The notes beneath the pieces are model-generated. The model had not been told where the DNA came from. It did not search any database and worked only from the letters and a program-made list of their open reading frames with translations. A stretch of DNA of 64,000 bases from JABMMZ01 sp044368575 (GTDB taxonomy: Bacteria > Bacteroidota > Bacteroidia > NS11-12g > UBA955). The stretch covers positions 4,697 to 68,696 of the forward strand of contig JBIPPH010000007.1 of assembly GCA_044368575.1 (NCBI GenBank), written 5' to 3'. Positions 36,448 through 45,807 of this stretch are shown in pieces. The position numbers and the translations under genes are program-made. Position 1 is the first letter of the stretch, and the number at the start of each line of letters is the position of its first letter.

Positions 36448-37034
36448 TGACTAATTCGTTTTTCACGCCACAATTATTTTTGGCCTCTAAAAGCCCAAGA
36501 CGCAGACAATTGCTCGTTGATAGCGGGTTTAAAGTTGATTTTGTTGATATAGATGTCGAAGAAGATTTTAATGAACAACTCAAAGCGCAAGCTATACCAG
36601 AGTTTTTAGCAGTTAAAAAAAGCAGGGCCTTTGATCAAACACTTAAAGCCAATGAATTGTTAGTAACCGCTGATACTGTTGTTTGGATAAATGATCATGT
36701 ATTGAACAAACCCAATACAATAACTGAAGCTAAAGCCATGCTTATGGAATTATCTGCTTCTAAACACACTGTTTATACGGCTGTTTGTGTAAGAACTGAG
36801 TCAAAGGAAATCGTTTTTTCTGAAGCAAGTGACGTGCATTTTAACGCGCTCAGCGAATCAATGATAGACTATTATTTAGATACCTATTCTCCATTAGACA
36901 AAGCAGGCGCTTATGGTATTCAAGAGTTTATAGGTTATGTAGGCATTAAAAAAATAGAGGGCTGCTATTATAATGTGATGGGCTTTCCTGTGAGTCGATT
37001 TATCTCGGAACTCAGCCACCATGCTATCATTTAA
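36447..37034 (+). CDS. maf: Maf-like nucleotide pyrophosphatase
   Basis: A 195-residue cytoplasmic protein of the Maf/HAM1 fold that hydrolyses dTTP, UTP or modified nucleotides. The N-terminal signature is LASKSPRRRQLL, the catalytic aspartate is in LLVTADTVVW, and DKAGAYGIQEF matches the conserved region later in the family. It is coupled to the UbiA gene and followed after five bases by a secreted protein gene. Confidence 0.92.
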   Translation: MTNSFFTPQLFLASKSPRRRQLLVDSGFKVDFVDIDVEEDFNEQLKAQAIPEFLAVKKSRAFDQTLKANELLVTADTVVWINDHVLNKPNTITEAKAMLMELSASKHTVYTAVCVRTESKEIVFSEASDVHFNALSESMIDYYLDTYSPLDKAGAYGIQEFIGYVGIKKIEGCYYNVMGFPVSRFISELSHHAII

Positions 37035-37039
37035 TTATC

Positions 37040-38143
37040 ATGAAAAGATTTAAATCATTACTTACATTGTTTTTACTGCTGCTTTTGGCAAGTGCATTAA
37101 AAGCCCAAACGCCTTGCACTTTGTCTTTAGATAGCATCTATCTTGATACTGTATTAAGCAATTGTAACCATTTGTATTTTAAATATAAATACTCTGGCGG
37201 AACACCAGCTTCCTATAAGTGGACATATGGCGATGGCAATAGCTGTGGTTGTTTTAAACCGCATAATGCCTATAATAAAAATGCTACTTATACGGTTTGT
37301 GGCAAAATCCAAGACATCAATGGTTGTGCAGATTCTTTGTGCTTGCCCTTTACGGTTAACTGCAGCAATCCTTGTGATTTGAGCGAAATTGGTATTTATT
37401 CATATGATACCGTTAGTTATAATTGTCGAGACTACGAATTTGTGGCTTGGATCAGTGCAAATGCCAAGCGCAAAGTATGGCTTTTCGGAGATGGAGACAG
37501 CGCCAACACCACATTTGCCACCCATACTTATTTCAAGAATGGCCAATACCAAGCAAAAATGATTGTTCAAGACTCCATTGGTTGTGCAGATACCGCTAAT
37601 GTGCTTGTCAATGTAGATTGTATTTCTAATTTGCCTTGCCCTTTATCTATACTTTCAATGGATACATTGAGCCTAGCTGATTGTTGGACCAAACAATTCA
37701 CAGCTAAATGTTCTAAGCAACCCCTCAATGCTTGGTGGCAATATGGCGATAATGTGTCTGGAATGGCACCGCTTATTACTCAGCATACCTATAAAGATAC
37801 TGGCCTATACGCAATCGCTTTGTATGTAAAAGACAGCAGTGGTTGTGCTGATACGATGTTTACCCATATGCCAGTATATTGCTCGAAAAACAATCAAGCA
37901 ATTATTGGTATAAATGAAGACCATACCCTGTTGTTGTATCCGATGCCAGTTACTGATGAATTACAAATTTCTGGTGCCTATGAAGGCCAAGTTATTATTA
38001 CTGATATTACAGGAAAAATCGTTTTACAGAGCACGCTCAATCAAGCTAAAGCAATACCATGTGTGCAACTTAAAGCAGGACTTTATTTAATCAATTTAGC
38101 AACAGAAAAAAGGACATATAAGTCCAAATTCATAAAGCTTTAA
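37040..38143 (+). CDS. Secreted PKD-like repeat protein with T9SS sorting domain
   Basis: A 367-residue exported protein (signal ending at LKAQ). Three tandem, cysteine-rich PKD-like modules are visible at about 26-108, 112-194 and 200-281; each has a YGDG/FGDGD/YGDN-type turn and ends with a GCADT...V.C motif, so disulfides probably tie each module. Residues from about 297 (LLLYPMPVTDELQI) to the end form a type A T9SS sorting domain ending in KFIKL. It is a probable surface adhesin or matrix protein; no enzymatic motif is seen. The stop shares TTAA with the convergent recR stop. Confidence 0.85.
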   Translation: MKRFKSLLTLFLLLLLASALKAQTPCTLSLDSIYLDTVLSNCNHLYFKYKYSGGTPASYKWTYGDGNSCGCFKPHNAYNKNATYTVCGKIQDINGCADSLCLPFTVNCSNPCDLSEIGIYSYDTVSYNCRDYEFVAWISANAKRKVWLFGDGDSANTTFATHTYFKNGQYQAKMIVQDSIGCADTANVLVNVDCISNLPCPLSILSMDTLSLADCWTKQFTAKCSKQPLNAWWQYGDNVSGMAPLITQHTYKDTGLYAIALYVKDSSGCADTMFTHMPVYCSKNNQAIIGINEDHTLLLYPMPVTDELQISGAYEGQVIITDITGKIVLQSTLNQAKAIPCVQLKAGLYLINLATEKRTYKSKFIKL

Positions 38144-38745
38144 ATTTGATAAGGGACACGGGCAATAAGCGATCTGCCTAAAGTAATTTCATCTGTGTAT
38201 TCCAATTCGCTACCGACGGAAATACCCTTACTGATGGTGCTTAATTTTACAGATGTGTTTTGAAGTCTTCGAGCAATGTAAAAAGCTGTTGTGTCACCCT
38301 CAACATTGGCATTAAGGGCCATAATGATTTCTTGAACAGCATCGCCTTCTAAGCGATTGATTAAGGCATCAAGATTGAGGTCTTCTGGGCCAACGCCATC
38401 TATAGGAGAGATTAAGCCGCCCAAAACATGATAAACCCCATTGTATTGACCAGTGTTTTCAATGGCCATAACATCCATGATGTCTTCTACAACACAAATG
38501 GTTTGGTGTTGTCTGTTCACACTGCTACAAATATTGCATATGGGTGTATCGCTAATATTACAGCATACAGAGCATTGCATTAATTGGGTTTTGAGTTGAA
38601 CTAAGGCCTCAGACAAGGCTTCTACCTCAGTATTTGGTCTTCTTAATAAATGCATAACCATGCGAAGAGCACTGCGTTTTCCAACACCAGGAAATCCAGA
38701 TAAGGCTTCAACCGCTTTTTCTATGGTCTTGGAAGAGAAGTGCAT
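38140..38745 (-). CDS. recR: Recombination protein RecR
   Basis: A 201-residue RecFOR-pathway protein. The helix-hairpin-helix (LSGFPGVGKRSALRM) is near residue 16-30, the C4 zinc finger is formed by cysteines in CSVCC and CNIC (about 58-75), and the Toprim domain follows (VVEDIMDVMAIENTG), ending with the Walker-like region. Length and order match the family. It is the last gene of a six-gene minus-strand block otherwise made of envelope and secreted proteins. Confidence 0.96.
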   Translation of the reverse strand: MHFSSKTIEKAVEALSGFPGVGKRSALRMVMHLLRRPNTEVEALSEALVQLKTQLMQCSVCCNISDTPICNICSSVNRQHQTICVVEDIMDVMAIENTGQYNGVYHVLGGLISPIDGVGPEDLNLDALINRLEGDAVQEIIMALNANVEGDTTAFYIARRLQNTSVKLSTISKGISVGSELEYTDEITLGRSLIARVPYQI

Positions 38746-38748
38746 ACA

Positions 38749-39321
38749 CTATGGGTAAATGAAATCGAAACGACCTTCTATACTTTTAGAATAACTGCTA
38801 GAATTAAACGTATAATAGAAAGTGGAATTACAGAACACCATGTTGTATGAGTTATTCCAACTGTTGAAATTCATATGTAAGGTGTCTGTATTGGCGGTAG
38901 CATTCAATTTAGTGCTGCCTAAACTATTGCCATTAATATTGATATAGGCTTTATTGACTCCCAAAACAGGATTGTAATTGATCACATAATTACATGATTT
39001 GCCTTGTACAAATGGCTTTAAGCCTATAGTAACCACATCGCTATTGCTATTGGTATAAGTTATTTTGGCCTCATCGCCAGTTAAAACTATTGTTGGTTGA
39101 TAGCTTGAGCCCCCATAGCTCAAATTAAAGTTCAGTAAGGCAGAACAATAAGTTGAATTCACTGAAGGGTTGCAATTTGGAAAAGTATAAGCAAGGGTGT
39201 TAGGGCTTGTGCCGCCTCCGCCAATACTGGTCATAGATGAGGCAGGTCTTGTATCTTGAATGTTATCGCATCCGAAGATTAAACCACAGAGCATTCCAAT
39301 GTAAAATAGTTGTTTTTTCAT
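38749..39321 (-). CDS. Putative lipoprotein, unknown function
   Basis: A 190-residue protein with a lipoprotein signal; the lipobox ends in IFGC, with C18 lipidated. A glycine- and serine-rich linker (GGGGTSPN) leads to a Ser/Asn/Thr-rich, beta-type mature domain with scattered cysteines, one of them in FVQGKSCNYVINYNP. I recognise no family. It lies three bases before recR and five after another secreted protein gene. Confidence 0.75.
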   Translation of the reverse strand: MKKQLFYIGMLCGLIFGCDNIQDTRPASSMTSIGGGGTSPNTLAYTFPNCNPSVNSTYCSALLNFNLSYGGSSYQPTIVLTGDEAKITYTNSNSDVVTIGLKPFVQGKSCNYVINYNPVLGVNKAYININGNSLGSTKLNATANTDTLHMNFNSWNNSYNMVFCNSTFYYTFNSSSYSKSIEGRFDFIYP

Positions 39322-39326
39322 AGGTA

Positions 39327-40088
39327 TTAAAAGGCTAGGCCAACACTTAAGTGAAATTGTACGGTTCTGTTTTTGGACATGTAATAGTTCATGTGTGTTT
39401 CGTTAAAGTCTTCAATACTGCTGTATTTTGTGTCACTACTTGTATGCCAAAAATTATTAGGCAGATTAAAGGCCACTGATTTTTCTATAAACAGGTTTTT
39501 ATTGAAAAAGCGTTTGCGACCAAACTCAAGACCAAATGATGATGTGTTTTGTGTTTTGTACAAGCTGTTGCCATTTGGATTTTTTTTCGTAGTAACGCCA
39601 TTGCCATACTCCATTTCATCGTTGGTTACTTTTTGCCAATGTAAATTGTATTTGAATCGCATATAGGCTCCTTGAGGGGCAATAGAGCCTAAGGCTAGGT
39701 GGTAATAGGTTTTAGCAATAAAGAAATGGTTTTCAGCAAATGAAATTCTGCCTTTGTAGGAGGTATAGCCATATGAGTTCCATGCTGGCACAAACAAATC
39801 ATTGTCTTTGTAATGAAATGCATCAAAAGAATATTCATCAATTGTTATGTTCTGGTTAGTATAACCAAAACTCACAGAGCCTCTTCTGCTAGTTACCCTT
39901 TCAAATTGAATACCTTTGCTTGGGCTGAATAATTGAAGAAAGAAATCCATATTGGGATTGACATTGGCTTGTGCAGTGAGGCTAATACAATTTTTAGACC
40001 CCAAAAAACCAGGTATGCTTTTGCCATTTTGGGCTATTATAGCATTAGGAGCAATGACGATGAAGAGAAGGGCTATAAACTTATTCAT
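39327..40088 (-). CDS. Secreted protein, possible outer-membrane beta-barrel
   Basis: A 253-residue protein with a signal peptide (IALLFIVIAPNAIIAQ). The mature part alternates polar and aromatic residues, as in SVSFGYTNQNI and HWQKVTNDEMEY, and ends in HLSVGLAF with a terminal Phe, which suits a small outer-membrane barrel. No catalytic motif is visible. Its start overlaps the M48 peptidase stop by eight bases, so the two are coupled. Confidence 0.68.
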   Translation of the reverse strand: MNKFIALLFIVIAPNAIIAQNGKSIPGFLGSKNCISLTAQANVNPNMDFFLQLFSPSKGIQFERVTSRRGSVSFGYTNQNITIDEYSFDAFHYKDNDLFVPAWNSYGYTSYKGRISFAENHFFIAKTYYHLALGSIAPQGAYMRFKYNLHWQKVTNDEMEYGNGVTTKKNPNGNSLYKTQNTSSFGLEFGRKRFFNKNLFIEKSVAFNLPNNFWHTSSDTKYSSIEDFNETHMNYYMSKNRTVQFHLSVGLAF

Positions 40089-42363
40089 GAGCTGGTTTGG
40101 TTTTAATTTGGTTAAACAAGGCGTAAATCTGGTTATTTAAATAGTCTTTGCGGTTGTATTTAAATCTAAAGGTGTTATTACTGCTGTATAGGATTTTACT
40201 TGTCTCGACGTCGAAAACAACCGATGACAAATTAAAGCGGTAGATTTTTTTGAATTGGTCGTAGAGGTAAAATGGTAAGGTTGGGTAAAGAATTAAACTG
40301 TAAACCAAAGTTACACCGTTAAATTCATTCTTTTCAATGGTATAATTGATCCCGGAAATAAACACTTTAGAAGTGCCAATGGTTTTAGCTGTTGCTTGCG
40401 TTTCTTTAGCATTAAACAATACTAATTTAGGCGCAGTATTGTTCATGCGTTCGGTTAACCATTCCATTAAAATGGTAAAGTGATTAAGGGTGGTAGTGTT
40501 GAGGTTCTTTTTGTCTGCAATGTTTAAGGGGAAAGCTGAGATTTCATTGGTTTTAGCCATGTCTTCATACAATTTACCCAATTTAATTTCTTCACTTTCG
40601 TTGAACATTAAATCTTGTTTTGCAGAAGATGAAATGGTGACTTTAGTGAAGTTAGGACTCACTAAAATCATAGAATCAATGCCGCCTAAAATACCATTGC
40701 GTTTACGCCAACGTCTGATTTTATTTTCATTAATATCTTTGTTTTTTTCTCCCTCATCAGCAGTTTTAGCTTCAGTAACAAATATGGAAGCTGATTTTAA
40801 TGTTTTGCGGAAGGATTCGTTCTTCAATTGCTCAAAGAAGCCCCACTTAGCGTAGTCTTTATTAGTGGTAGAAGCAATAATAGCGTTGTCTTCGTTATCG
40901 GTCTGCTCCTGGATTTTTTGCTTTAATTTTAGTTTTTCAACCTTGCTCAAGCCATCAATATTGATATTGGTATCATTGAGGCTAACAGTGCTTTTTGCGG
41001 AGTCCAGTTTGTCTCTAAAAAAGCTGAATTTTAAATCTGTTTCAGAAAATAAATTCTGACAAGCCTGATCAAATAGTTGTTGGCAGAAGGCATCATTTGG
41101 ATTCAATTGAAGCGCTTTCCAAGTTTCTCTTACCGTTAAAACATGCAATTCTTCCTCATTCAGTTTGTTAAAGAAGTAGGTCACATTGTAAAATGCCCCT
41201 TCAGCATTGTCGCTGAATTCTTCGCCCAAGTTGTTCTTATCACTTTTGTTCTTTTTCAAACTCTTAGCGTAAATACTATAGGCAGCAATTTTGGACGCAA
41301 AGGCATTGTCTTTGTATATGTTTTGATAAAGGAAAGCTAAATAATAGGCCTTCTTGTATTGCGCATGGTTGAATAGGATGTAAAACAACTCAATTCTGGC
41401 TTGTTGTTGAATCGCTTTGAAATAGTCATTACCCAAGAATTCATTTACATTGCTTTTGTTGTTTTCGATTTGCAATAAATCTTCAACATTGGCTCTGCGT
41501 TTGCGTACGTTAGGGTGGGTTGATTTTTCATCATCCTCTGCTTCGTCTGCGCTAATTTCTTTTGATTTTTTGGGCGTATAACTCACTGGGAATTTATACA
41601 AAGAATCTTCTAATAGTTGTTTGCCCCAATCAATTTCATCATAAGGTAAATAAGAGTAGAGCAACATATCAAAACTACTAAGGGCAGCTTTAGCTGAGTA
41701 ACCGGCCTCTAAATATAGTTTTAAGCCTTCTTTGTCGGCTTCAAATTCATTTTCTTTAGAATAGTTGTAGAGCTGTTCAATTTTTTCATCAAAATCTAAA
41801 CTCTTGAATTTGCCTTTGCCCTTTATAACATCATTCTTTTTCTTAAAGCTTTCTAAAGTGTGTTTTTTTGTATAGTGCGATATTTCATGACACAAGACAT
41901 AAGCCAACTGGGCTTCATTTTCTATTTGACTTAAAAAACCAACGGTTACAAATATGATGCCTTGGTTGGTCGAAAACGCATTAACACTGTAAGATTTTAA
42001 AACATAAAAACGCAGCTCAGATCTTAATTTAGGTTGGTCTTTTAAAACCTTATCGGCTACTTTGTTGATGTAAATACTCAAAGGGTCGCCATATAGCACC
42101 TTGCCGCTGAATAAAATATCATCAATGCCAAAATTGGAGTTTAATGCAAATTCTTTTTCAATGGCTTTCTCTTTTTTAGAAATCTTCTTACTGTTGATTT
42201 TTCTTTGTTCATTGATGACTTTGTCAGTGCTGAGTTTGAGAAAATCATTAGGAATAGTGCCAGAGCAACGCAATGCATTGTATTGAACTGTGTGCTGGGC
42301 AGATAAGTTTAGCTGCACTGTAAACAGGGCTAAAAACATCAAAAATAGTGATCTGTTTTTCAT
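40081..42363 (-). CDS. M48-family zinc metallopeptidase, secreted
   Basis: A 760-residue exported protein with an N-terminal signal (FLMFLALFTVQLNLSAQ). The M48 zinc motif HEISH is at 159-163 (AYVLCHEISHYTKKH) and the third ligand is the Glu in NEFEADKEG. The long C-terminal part (about 290-760) has no clear family; it includes a lysine-rich helix-rich region. The M48 core resembles the BepA/Oma1 group, which act in outer-membrane protein quality control; transferring that role here is inference. I use the ATG at 42363; a TTG 18 bases upstream would spoil the signal. Confidence 0.85.
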   Translation of the reverse strand: MKNRSLFLMFLALFTVQLNLSAQHTVQYNALRCSGTIPNDFLKLSTDKVINEQRKINSKKISKKEKAIEKEFALNSNFGIDDILFSGKVLYGDPLSIYINKVADKVLKDQPKLRSELRFYVLKSYSVNAFSTNQGIIFVTVGFLSQIENEAQLAYVLCHEISHYTKKHTLESFKKKNDVIKGKGKFKSLDFDEKIEQLYNYSKENEFEADKEGLKLYLEAGYSAKAALSSFDMLLYSYLPYDEIDWGKQLLEDSLYKFPVSYTPKKSKEISADEAEDDEKSTHPNVRKRRANVEDLLQIENNKSNVNEFLGNDYFKAIQQQARIELFYILFNHAQYKKAYYLAFLYQNIYKDNAFASKIAAYSIYAKSLKKNKSDKNNLGEEFSDNAEGAFYNVTYFFNKLNEEELHVLTVRETWKALQLNPNDAFCQQLFDQACQNLFSETDLKFSFFRDKLDSAKSTVSLNDTNINIDGLSKVEKLKLKQKIQEQTDNEDNAIIASTTNKDYAKWGFFEQLKNESFRKTLKSASIFVTEAKTADEGEKNKDINENKIRRWRKRNGILGGIDSMILVSPNFTKVTISSSAKQDLMFNESEEIKLGKLYEDMAKTNEISAFPLNIADKKNLNTTTLNHFTILMEWLTERMNNTAPKLVLFNAKETQATAKTIGTSKVFISGINYTIEKNEFNGVTLVYSLILYPTLPFYLYDQFKKIYRFNLSSVVFDVETSKILYSSNNTFRFKYNRKDYLNNQIYALFNQIKTKPAHE

Positions 42364-42405
42364 TAAAAAATAAGCTAACAATGATACTTAAAAAAGCTGT
42401 AAAAT

Positions 42406-43551
42406 TTAGCGGTCAATAAAATATTCTTTGCCTTTAGTATCTATAAATCCAAAACGGCCATTCAATACAACCAAAGCAACATTGTTTTTAAATGGATTGA
42501 TAGCAGTGTATTTAGGCGCAATAACGGTTTTACCAGATTGATTAATGAATCCCCAATAGCCTTCTTTATTTTTAAAGGCTAACAAGCCATTGTTGAATTG
42601 GCCTACTTGCAATGGTTTTTGTTGAAATTGACTCATCACCCAATAGTCTTTATCCACTATTCTAATATCGGACATATACACCCCAAGCGCTCCTAAAAAC
42701 AGAGAGTCACCCAATTGTTTTGCAGCTGAATACAGAGGCGAAAACCTTTTTTTTCTATCAATAAAATAGTAATCCCAACCCAATTCATTTCGGCTTTTTA
42801 CTATGGCTTTTCCATCTTTAAAACCTGCCTCAATGTCAATGTATTCAGAATAGTCAATGGAGTCATTTACAAAGTGACTCATTGCAATTTGGCCATTGCT
42901 ATCAATGAATTCTAGAAAATAAGTGGGTATTTTTTGGTGCAAACAGTTGTATTGTTTTTTCACATAAACTGGCGCCAAGCCTTCGCTGAATAGCCCTGCT
43001 ATCTGTATAGAATCTGCTAATTTTAAGAGGTTACCATTCTTTTTAATCAAATGGTATTTACCTTGTTTCATCACCATTAAATGTCCATCTTGGAAATGGC
43101 CATTTGAGGTATCAAAAGCAATGGTTGGTACAATGTTGCCAAAGCTATTGATGATGTGTAAAGTCTTATTGAAAGAGACTACAGCCAAACCTTCAGAGAA
43201 GGATTCTGCAGCATCAAATGTTCTATTAAATACAACTTGACCTTGGTGGTTGATATATTCACATTGATCATTGGCTAAAACCACATTACAAAAACCATTG
43301 GCAAATTGACCGTGGGCTTTATAGGTGTTTGATATTTTTTCGCCCTTCTCATTGATGAGGTGGTACAAACTATCCTTATAAACAAAGGCTGATCCATTCT
43401 CGAATCTGTCTGTAAAGTCATAAACCATGGGGATTTTAAGCCGCAGATTGCTATCAGCATAACCCCAGATATTATTGATTCTAAAAGGAATTAATTGGGC
43501 CATACATTGGCCACCAACAATCAAACATAAAAACAGAATGCGGAAGTTCAT
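42406..43551 (-). CDS. WG-repeat secreted protein
   Basis: A 381-residue protein with a signal peptide ending near CMAQ. Repeated units of about 50 residues are spread over its length, each containing a W/YG or similar turn, e.g. NNIWGYADSN, KEGYWGFINQSGKTVIAPKY and GRFGFIDTKGKEY, typical of WG repeats that fold into a beta-propeller-like or solenoid structure. Function of such proteins is not known, binding is usually assumed. It stands between methylmalonyl-CoA epimerase and the M48 peptidase in one block. Confidence 0.85.
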   Translation of the reverse strand: MNFRILFLCLIVGGQCMAQLIPFRINNIWGYADSNLRLKIPMVYDFTDRFENGSAFVYKDSLYHLINEKGEKISNTYKAHGQFANGFCNVVLANDQCEYINHQGQVVFNRTFDAAESFSEGLAVVSFNKTLHIINSFGNIVPTIAFDTSNGHFQDGHLMVMKQGKYHLIKKNGNLLKLADSIQIAGLFSEGLAPVYVKKQYNCLHQKIPTYFLEFIDSNGQIAMSHFVNDSIDYSEYIDIEAGFKDGKAIVKSRNELGWDYYFIDRKKRFSPLYSAAKQLGDSLFLGALGVYMSDIRIVDKDYWVMSQFQQKPLQVGQFNNGLLAFKNKEGYWGFINQSGKTVIAPKYTAINPFKNNVALVVLNGRFGFIDTKGKEYFIDR

Positions 43552-43575
43552 GGAGTATAAGACCCGTTTTTTACA

Positions 43576-43983
43576 TTAAGGTTGCTTGATGGCGGAACAA
43601 ATCTCAACTAAAACACTGTTGGTACTTTTGGGGTGAATAAAAGCAATGGATTGTTGATCTGCGCCAGGCTTAGCTGCTGAATGAATCATGTCAAAACCTT
43701 GGCCCAAAAGGCGTTCAATTTCAGTGTTTGTATCGTTTACGCCAAAGGCAATATGGTGAATGCCTTCGCCTTTTTTTTCAATAAATTTGGCAATTGGACT
43801 TTCAGCATGGGTGGCCTGAAGCAATTCTATTTTGGTTTCGCCTACCATAAAAAAACTGGTGATCACACCTTCGCTCTCAACGATTTCCATTTTATAGGGT
43901 TGGACGTTCAGCAGTTGGCTAAATAAGGCATTGGATTGTTCAATATCTTTTACAGCTATTCCAATGTGCTCAATTTTATTCAT
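43576..43983 (-). CDS. mce: Methylmalonyl-CoA epimerase
   Basis: A 135-residue VOC-fold metalloenzyme interconverting (R)- and (S)-methylmalonyl-CoA, next to the B12-dependent mutase step of propionate metabolism. The metal ligands are expected in KIEHIGIAV (His), TKIELLQ (Glu/Gln area), IHHIAFGV (His) and VLVEIC (Glu). I chose the ATG at 43983; an in-frame upstream start would add 31 unconserved residues. No mutase gene is in the window. Coupled by distance (24 bases) to the WG-repeat gene. Confidence 0.9.
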   Translation of the reverse strand: MNKIEHIGIAVKDIEQSNALFSQLLNVQPYKMEIVESEGVITSFFMVGETKIELLQATHAESPIAKFIEKKGEGIHHIAFGVNDTNTEIERLLGQGFDMIHSAAKPGADQQSIAFIHPKSTNSVLVEICSAIKQP

Positions 43984-44085
43984 AGTACAAAAATGCTCTA
44001 ATCCTATTGGATTTACAAGCAGAATCGGAATTTTTAAACCAGTCAATTTTATAGATATTCTCGATAAAGATTTCAATAAAAATTG

Positions 44086-44115
44086 TTGATTTTTAAGTTC
44101 TTTGGCTTAAATTTG
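44086..44115 (+). promoter_or_regulatory. Promoter of iscSUA
   Basis: TTG (44086-44088), 19 bases, then TAAATTTG (44108-44115), an exact TAnnTTTG match. Just downstream, TTAGA and TCTAA (44120-44134, five-base gap) form a small palindrome at the expected transcription start, a candidate operator. The iscS ATG follows at 44144. Confidence 0.7.
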
Positions 44116-44143
44116 CATGTTAGAATTAGTCTAAATAAGAATT

Positions 44144-45358
44144 ATGTTAAAACTGCCAATATACCTTGACAACAATGCTACCACACCCATGGACCCAAGA
44201 GTACTTGAGGCCATGTTGCCATATTTTACAGAGCATTTTGGCAATGCGGCTAGCCGAAATCACAGTTTTGGTTGGCAGGCAGAAGAGGCAGTTGATTATG
44301 CCAGAGAGCAAATAGCTAAATTGATTCATGCGGATGCTAAAGAAATCATTTTCACTAGCGGTGCTACAGAATCTAATAACTTAGCCATCAAAGGTGTTTT
44401 TGAAATGTATGCTGAGAAAGGCAATCATTTTATCACCGTTACGACTGAACACAAAGCCATTTTGGACACCTGTAAACACATTGAAAAATTAGGGGCAGAG
44501 GTAACTTACTTAGAACCTGCAACTGATGGCTTAATTACAGTTGAACAAGTAGCAAGTGCTATAAAACCTAATACAGTATTGGTAACAGTCATGTATGCCA
44601 ATAACGAAATAGGGGTCATTCAACCAATCAAAGCCATTGCTGAATTGTGTAAATCAAAAGGTATATTATTTCATACCGATGCCACTCAAGCAGTAGGCAA
44701 AATTCCTGTAGATGTTATGGCCGATGGCATAGATTTGATGAGTTTTACGGCTCACAAAATGTATGGTCCTAAAGGCGTAGGTGCATTGTACGTTAGACGC
44801 AAAAATCCAAGGGTTAAAGTAACAGCCCAAATGGATGGTGGCGGCCACGAACGTGGTATGCGAAGTGGTACAATCAATGTGACTGGTATAGTAGGTTTTG
44901 GCAAAGCATGCGAATTGTGCCAACAAGATATGGCGCAAGACACTGAACGCATCATTAAAATGCGCAACAGACTTGAAGCTTCTCTTTCTGAATTAGAAGA
45001 ATCATACATCAATGGCAATATTGAGCACCGTCTACCACATCTTAGCAATATGTCTTTCAAGTATGTTGAAGGCGAAGGCTTAATTATGGGTGTAAAAAAC
45101 ATTGCAGTTTCTTCTGGTTCAGCTTGTACCAGTGCTAGTTTAGAGCCAAGTTACGTATTAAAAGCATTGGGCCTTGATGATGAATTGGCGCACTCTTCAC
45201 TCAGATTTGGTCTTAGCAGATTTACTACAGACGAAGAAATTGACTACGCTATCAATCACGTTAAAGAAGCGGTTATTAAACTCAGAGAAATGAGCCCACT
45301 TTGGGAAATGTTTAAAGAGGGCATTGACCTCAAAACCATTCAATGGGCAGAACATTAA
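44144..45358 (+). CDS. iscS: Cysteine desulfurase IscS
   Basis: A 404-residue PLP enzyme releasing sulfur from cysteine for Fe-S clusters and thio-modified tRNA. The PLP lysine is K205 in FTAHKMYGPKG and the persulfide-forming cysteine is C328 in SSGSACTS within a long flexible loop, as in IscS (group I). ATESNNLAIKG is also conserved. It is the first of three genes, iscS-iscU-iscA, with a clear promoter upstream and no iscR, hscAB or fdx alongside. Confidence 0.97.
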   Translation: MLKLPIYLDNNATTPMDPRVLEAMLPYFTEHFGNAASRNHSFGWQAEEAVDYAREQIAKLIHADAKEIIFTSGATESNNLAIKGVFEMYAEKGNHFITVTTEHKAILDTCKHIEKLGAEVTYLEPATDGLITVEQVASAIKPNTVLVTVMYANNEIGVIQPIKAIAELCKSKGILFHTDATQAVGKIPVDVMADGIDLMSFTAHKMYGPKGVGALYVRRKNPRVKVTAQMDGGGHERGMRSGTINVTGIVGFGKACELCQQDMAQDTERIIKMRNRLEASLSELEESYINGNIEHRLPHLSNMSFKYVEGEGLIMGVKNIAVSSGSACTSASLEPSYVLKALGLDDELAHSSLRFGLSRFTTDEEIDYAINHVKEAVIKLREMSPLWEMFKEGIDLKTIQWAEH

Positions 45359-45386
45359 TTAACAATACTATTAAAACAAAAACATT

Positions 45387-45803
45387 ATGGCATATTCAGA
45401 AAAAGTCATCGATCATTATAGCAATCCAAGAAACATTGGAACACTTGACAAAGCTAGCAAACAAGTAGGAACTGGTTTGGTTGGCGCACCAGAGTGTGGC
45501 GACGTTATGCGTTTGCAAATTGAAGTAGATGAAGTGACTGGCATCATCAAAGATGCTAAATTCAAAACCTTTGGTTGCGGAAGTGCAATTGCTTCTTCAA
45601 GTTTAGCTACTGAGTGGTTAAAAGGTAAAAGCGTTGATGAAGCTTTGCAAATTGATAACATGGACATCGTTGAAGAGTTAGCTTTGCCACCGGTTAAAAT
45701 CCATTGCAGTGTATTGGCAGAAGATGCCATTAAATCCGCTATTAACGATTACAGAGCTAAGAATGGATTAAGTCCAATAGAAGACAACAAAAAACATTAT
45801 TAA
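45387..45803 (+). CDS. iscU: Fe-S cluster scaffold protein IscU
   Basis: A 138-residue scaffold on which clusters are built with sulfur from IscS. The three ligand cysteines are C37 (APECGDV), C64 (TFGCGSAIASSS) and C107 (IHCSVLAED), with the conserved aspartate D39. The LPPVKIHC motif recognised by HscA chaperones is present although no hscA is nearby. It starts 28 bases after iscS. Confidence 0.97.
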   Translation: MAYSEKVIDHYSNPRNIGTLDKASKQVGTGLVGAPECGDVMRLQIEVDEVTGIIKDAKFKTFGCGSAIASSSLATEWLKGKSVDEALQIDNMDIVEELALPPVKIHCSVLAEDAIKSAINDYRAKNGLSPIEDNKKHY

Positions 45804-45807
45804 TCAC

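Noticed and set aside
43984..44076. Upstream extension of methylmalonyl-CoA epimerase
   Set aside because: The 31 extra residues are unlike any epimerase and the region is needed for the upstream control of the divergent isc genes.
44666..45102. Minus-strand open frames across iscS
   Set aside because: Shadows of conserved iscS coding sequence.
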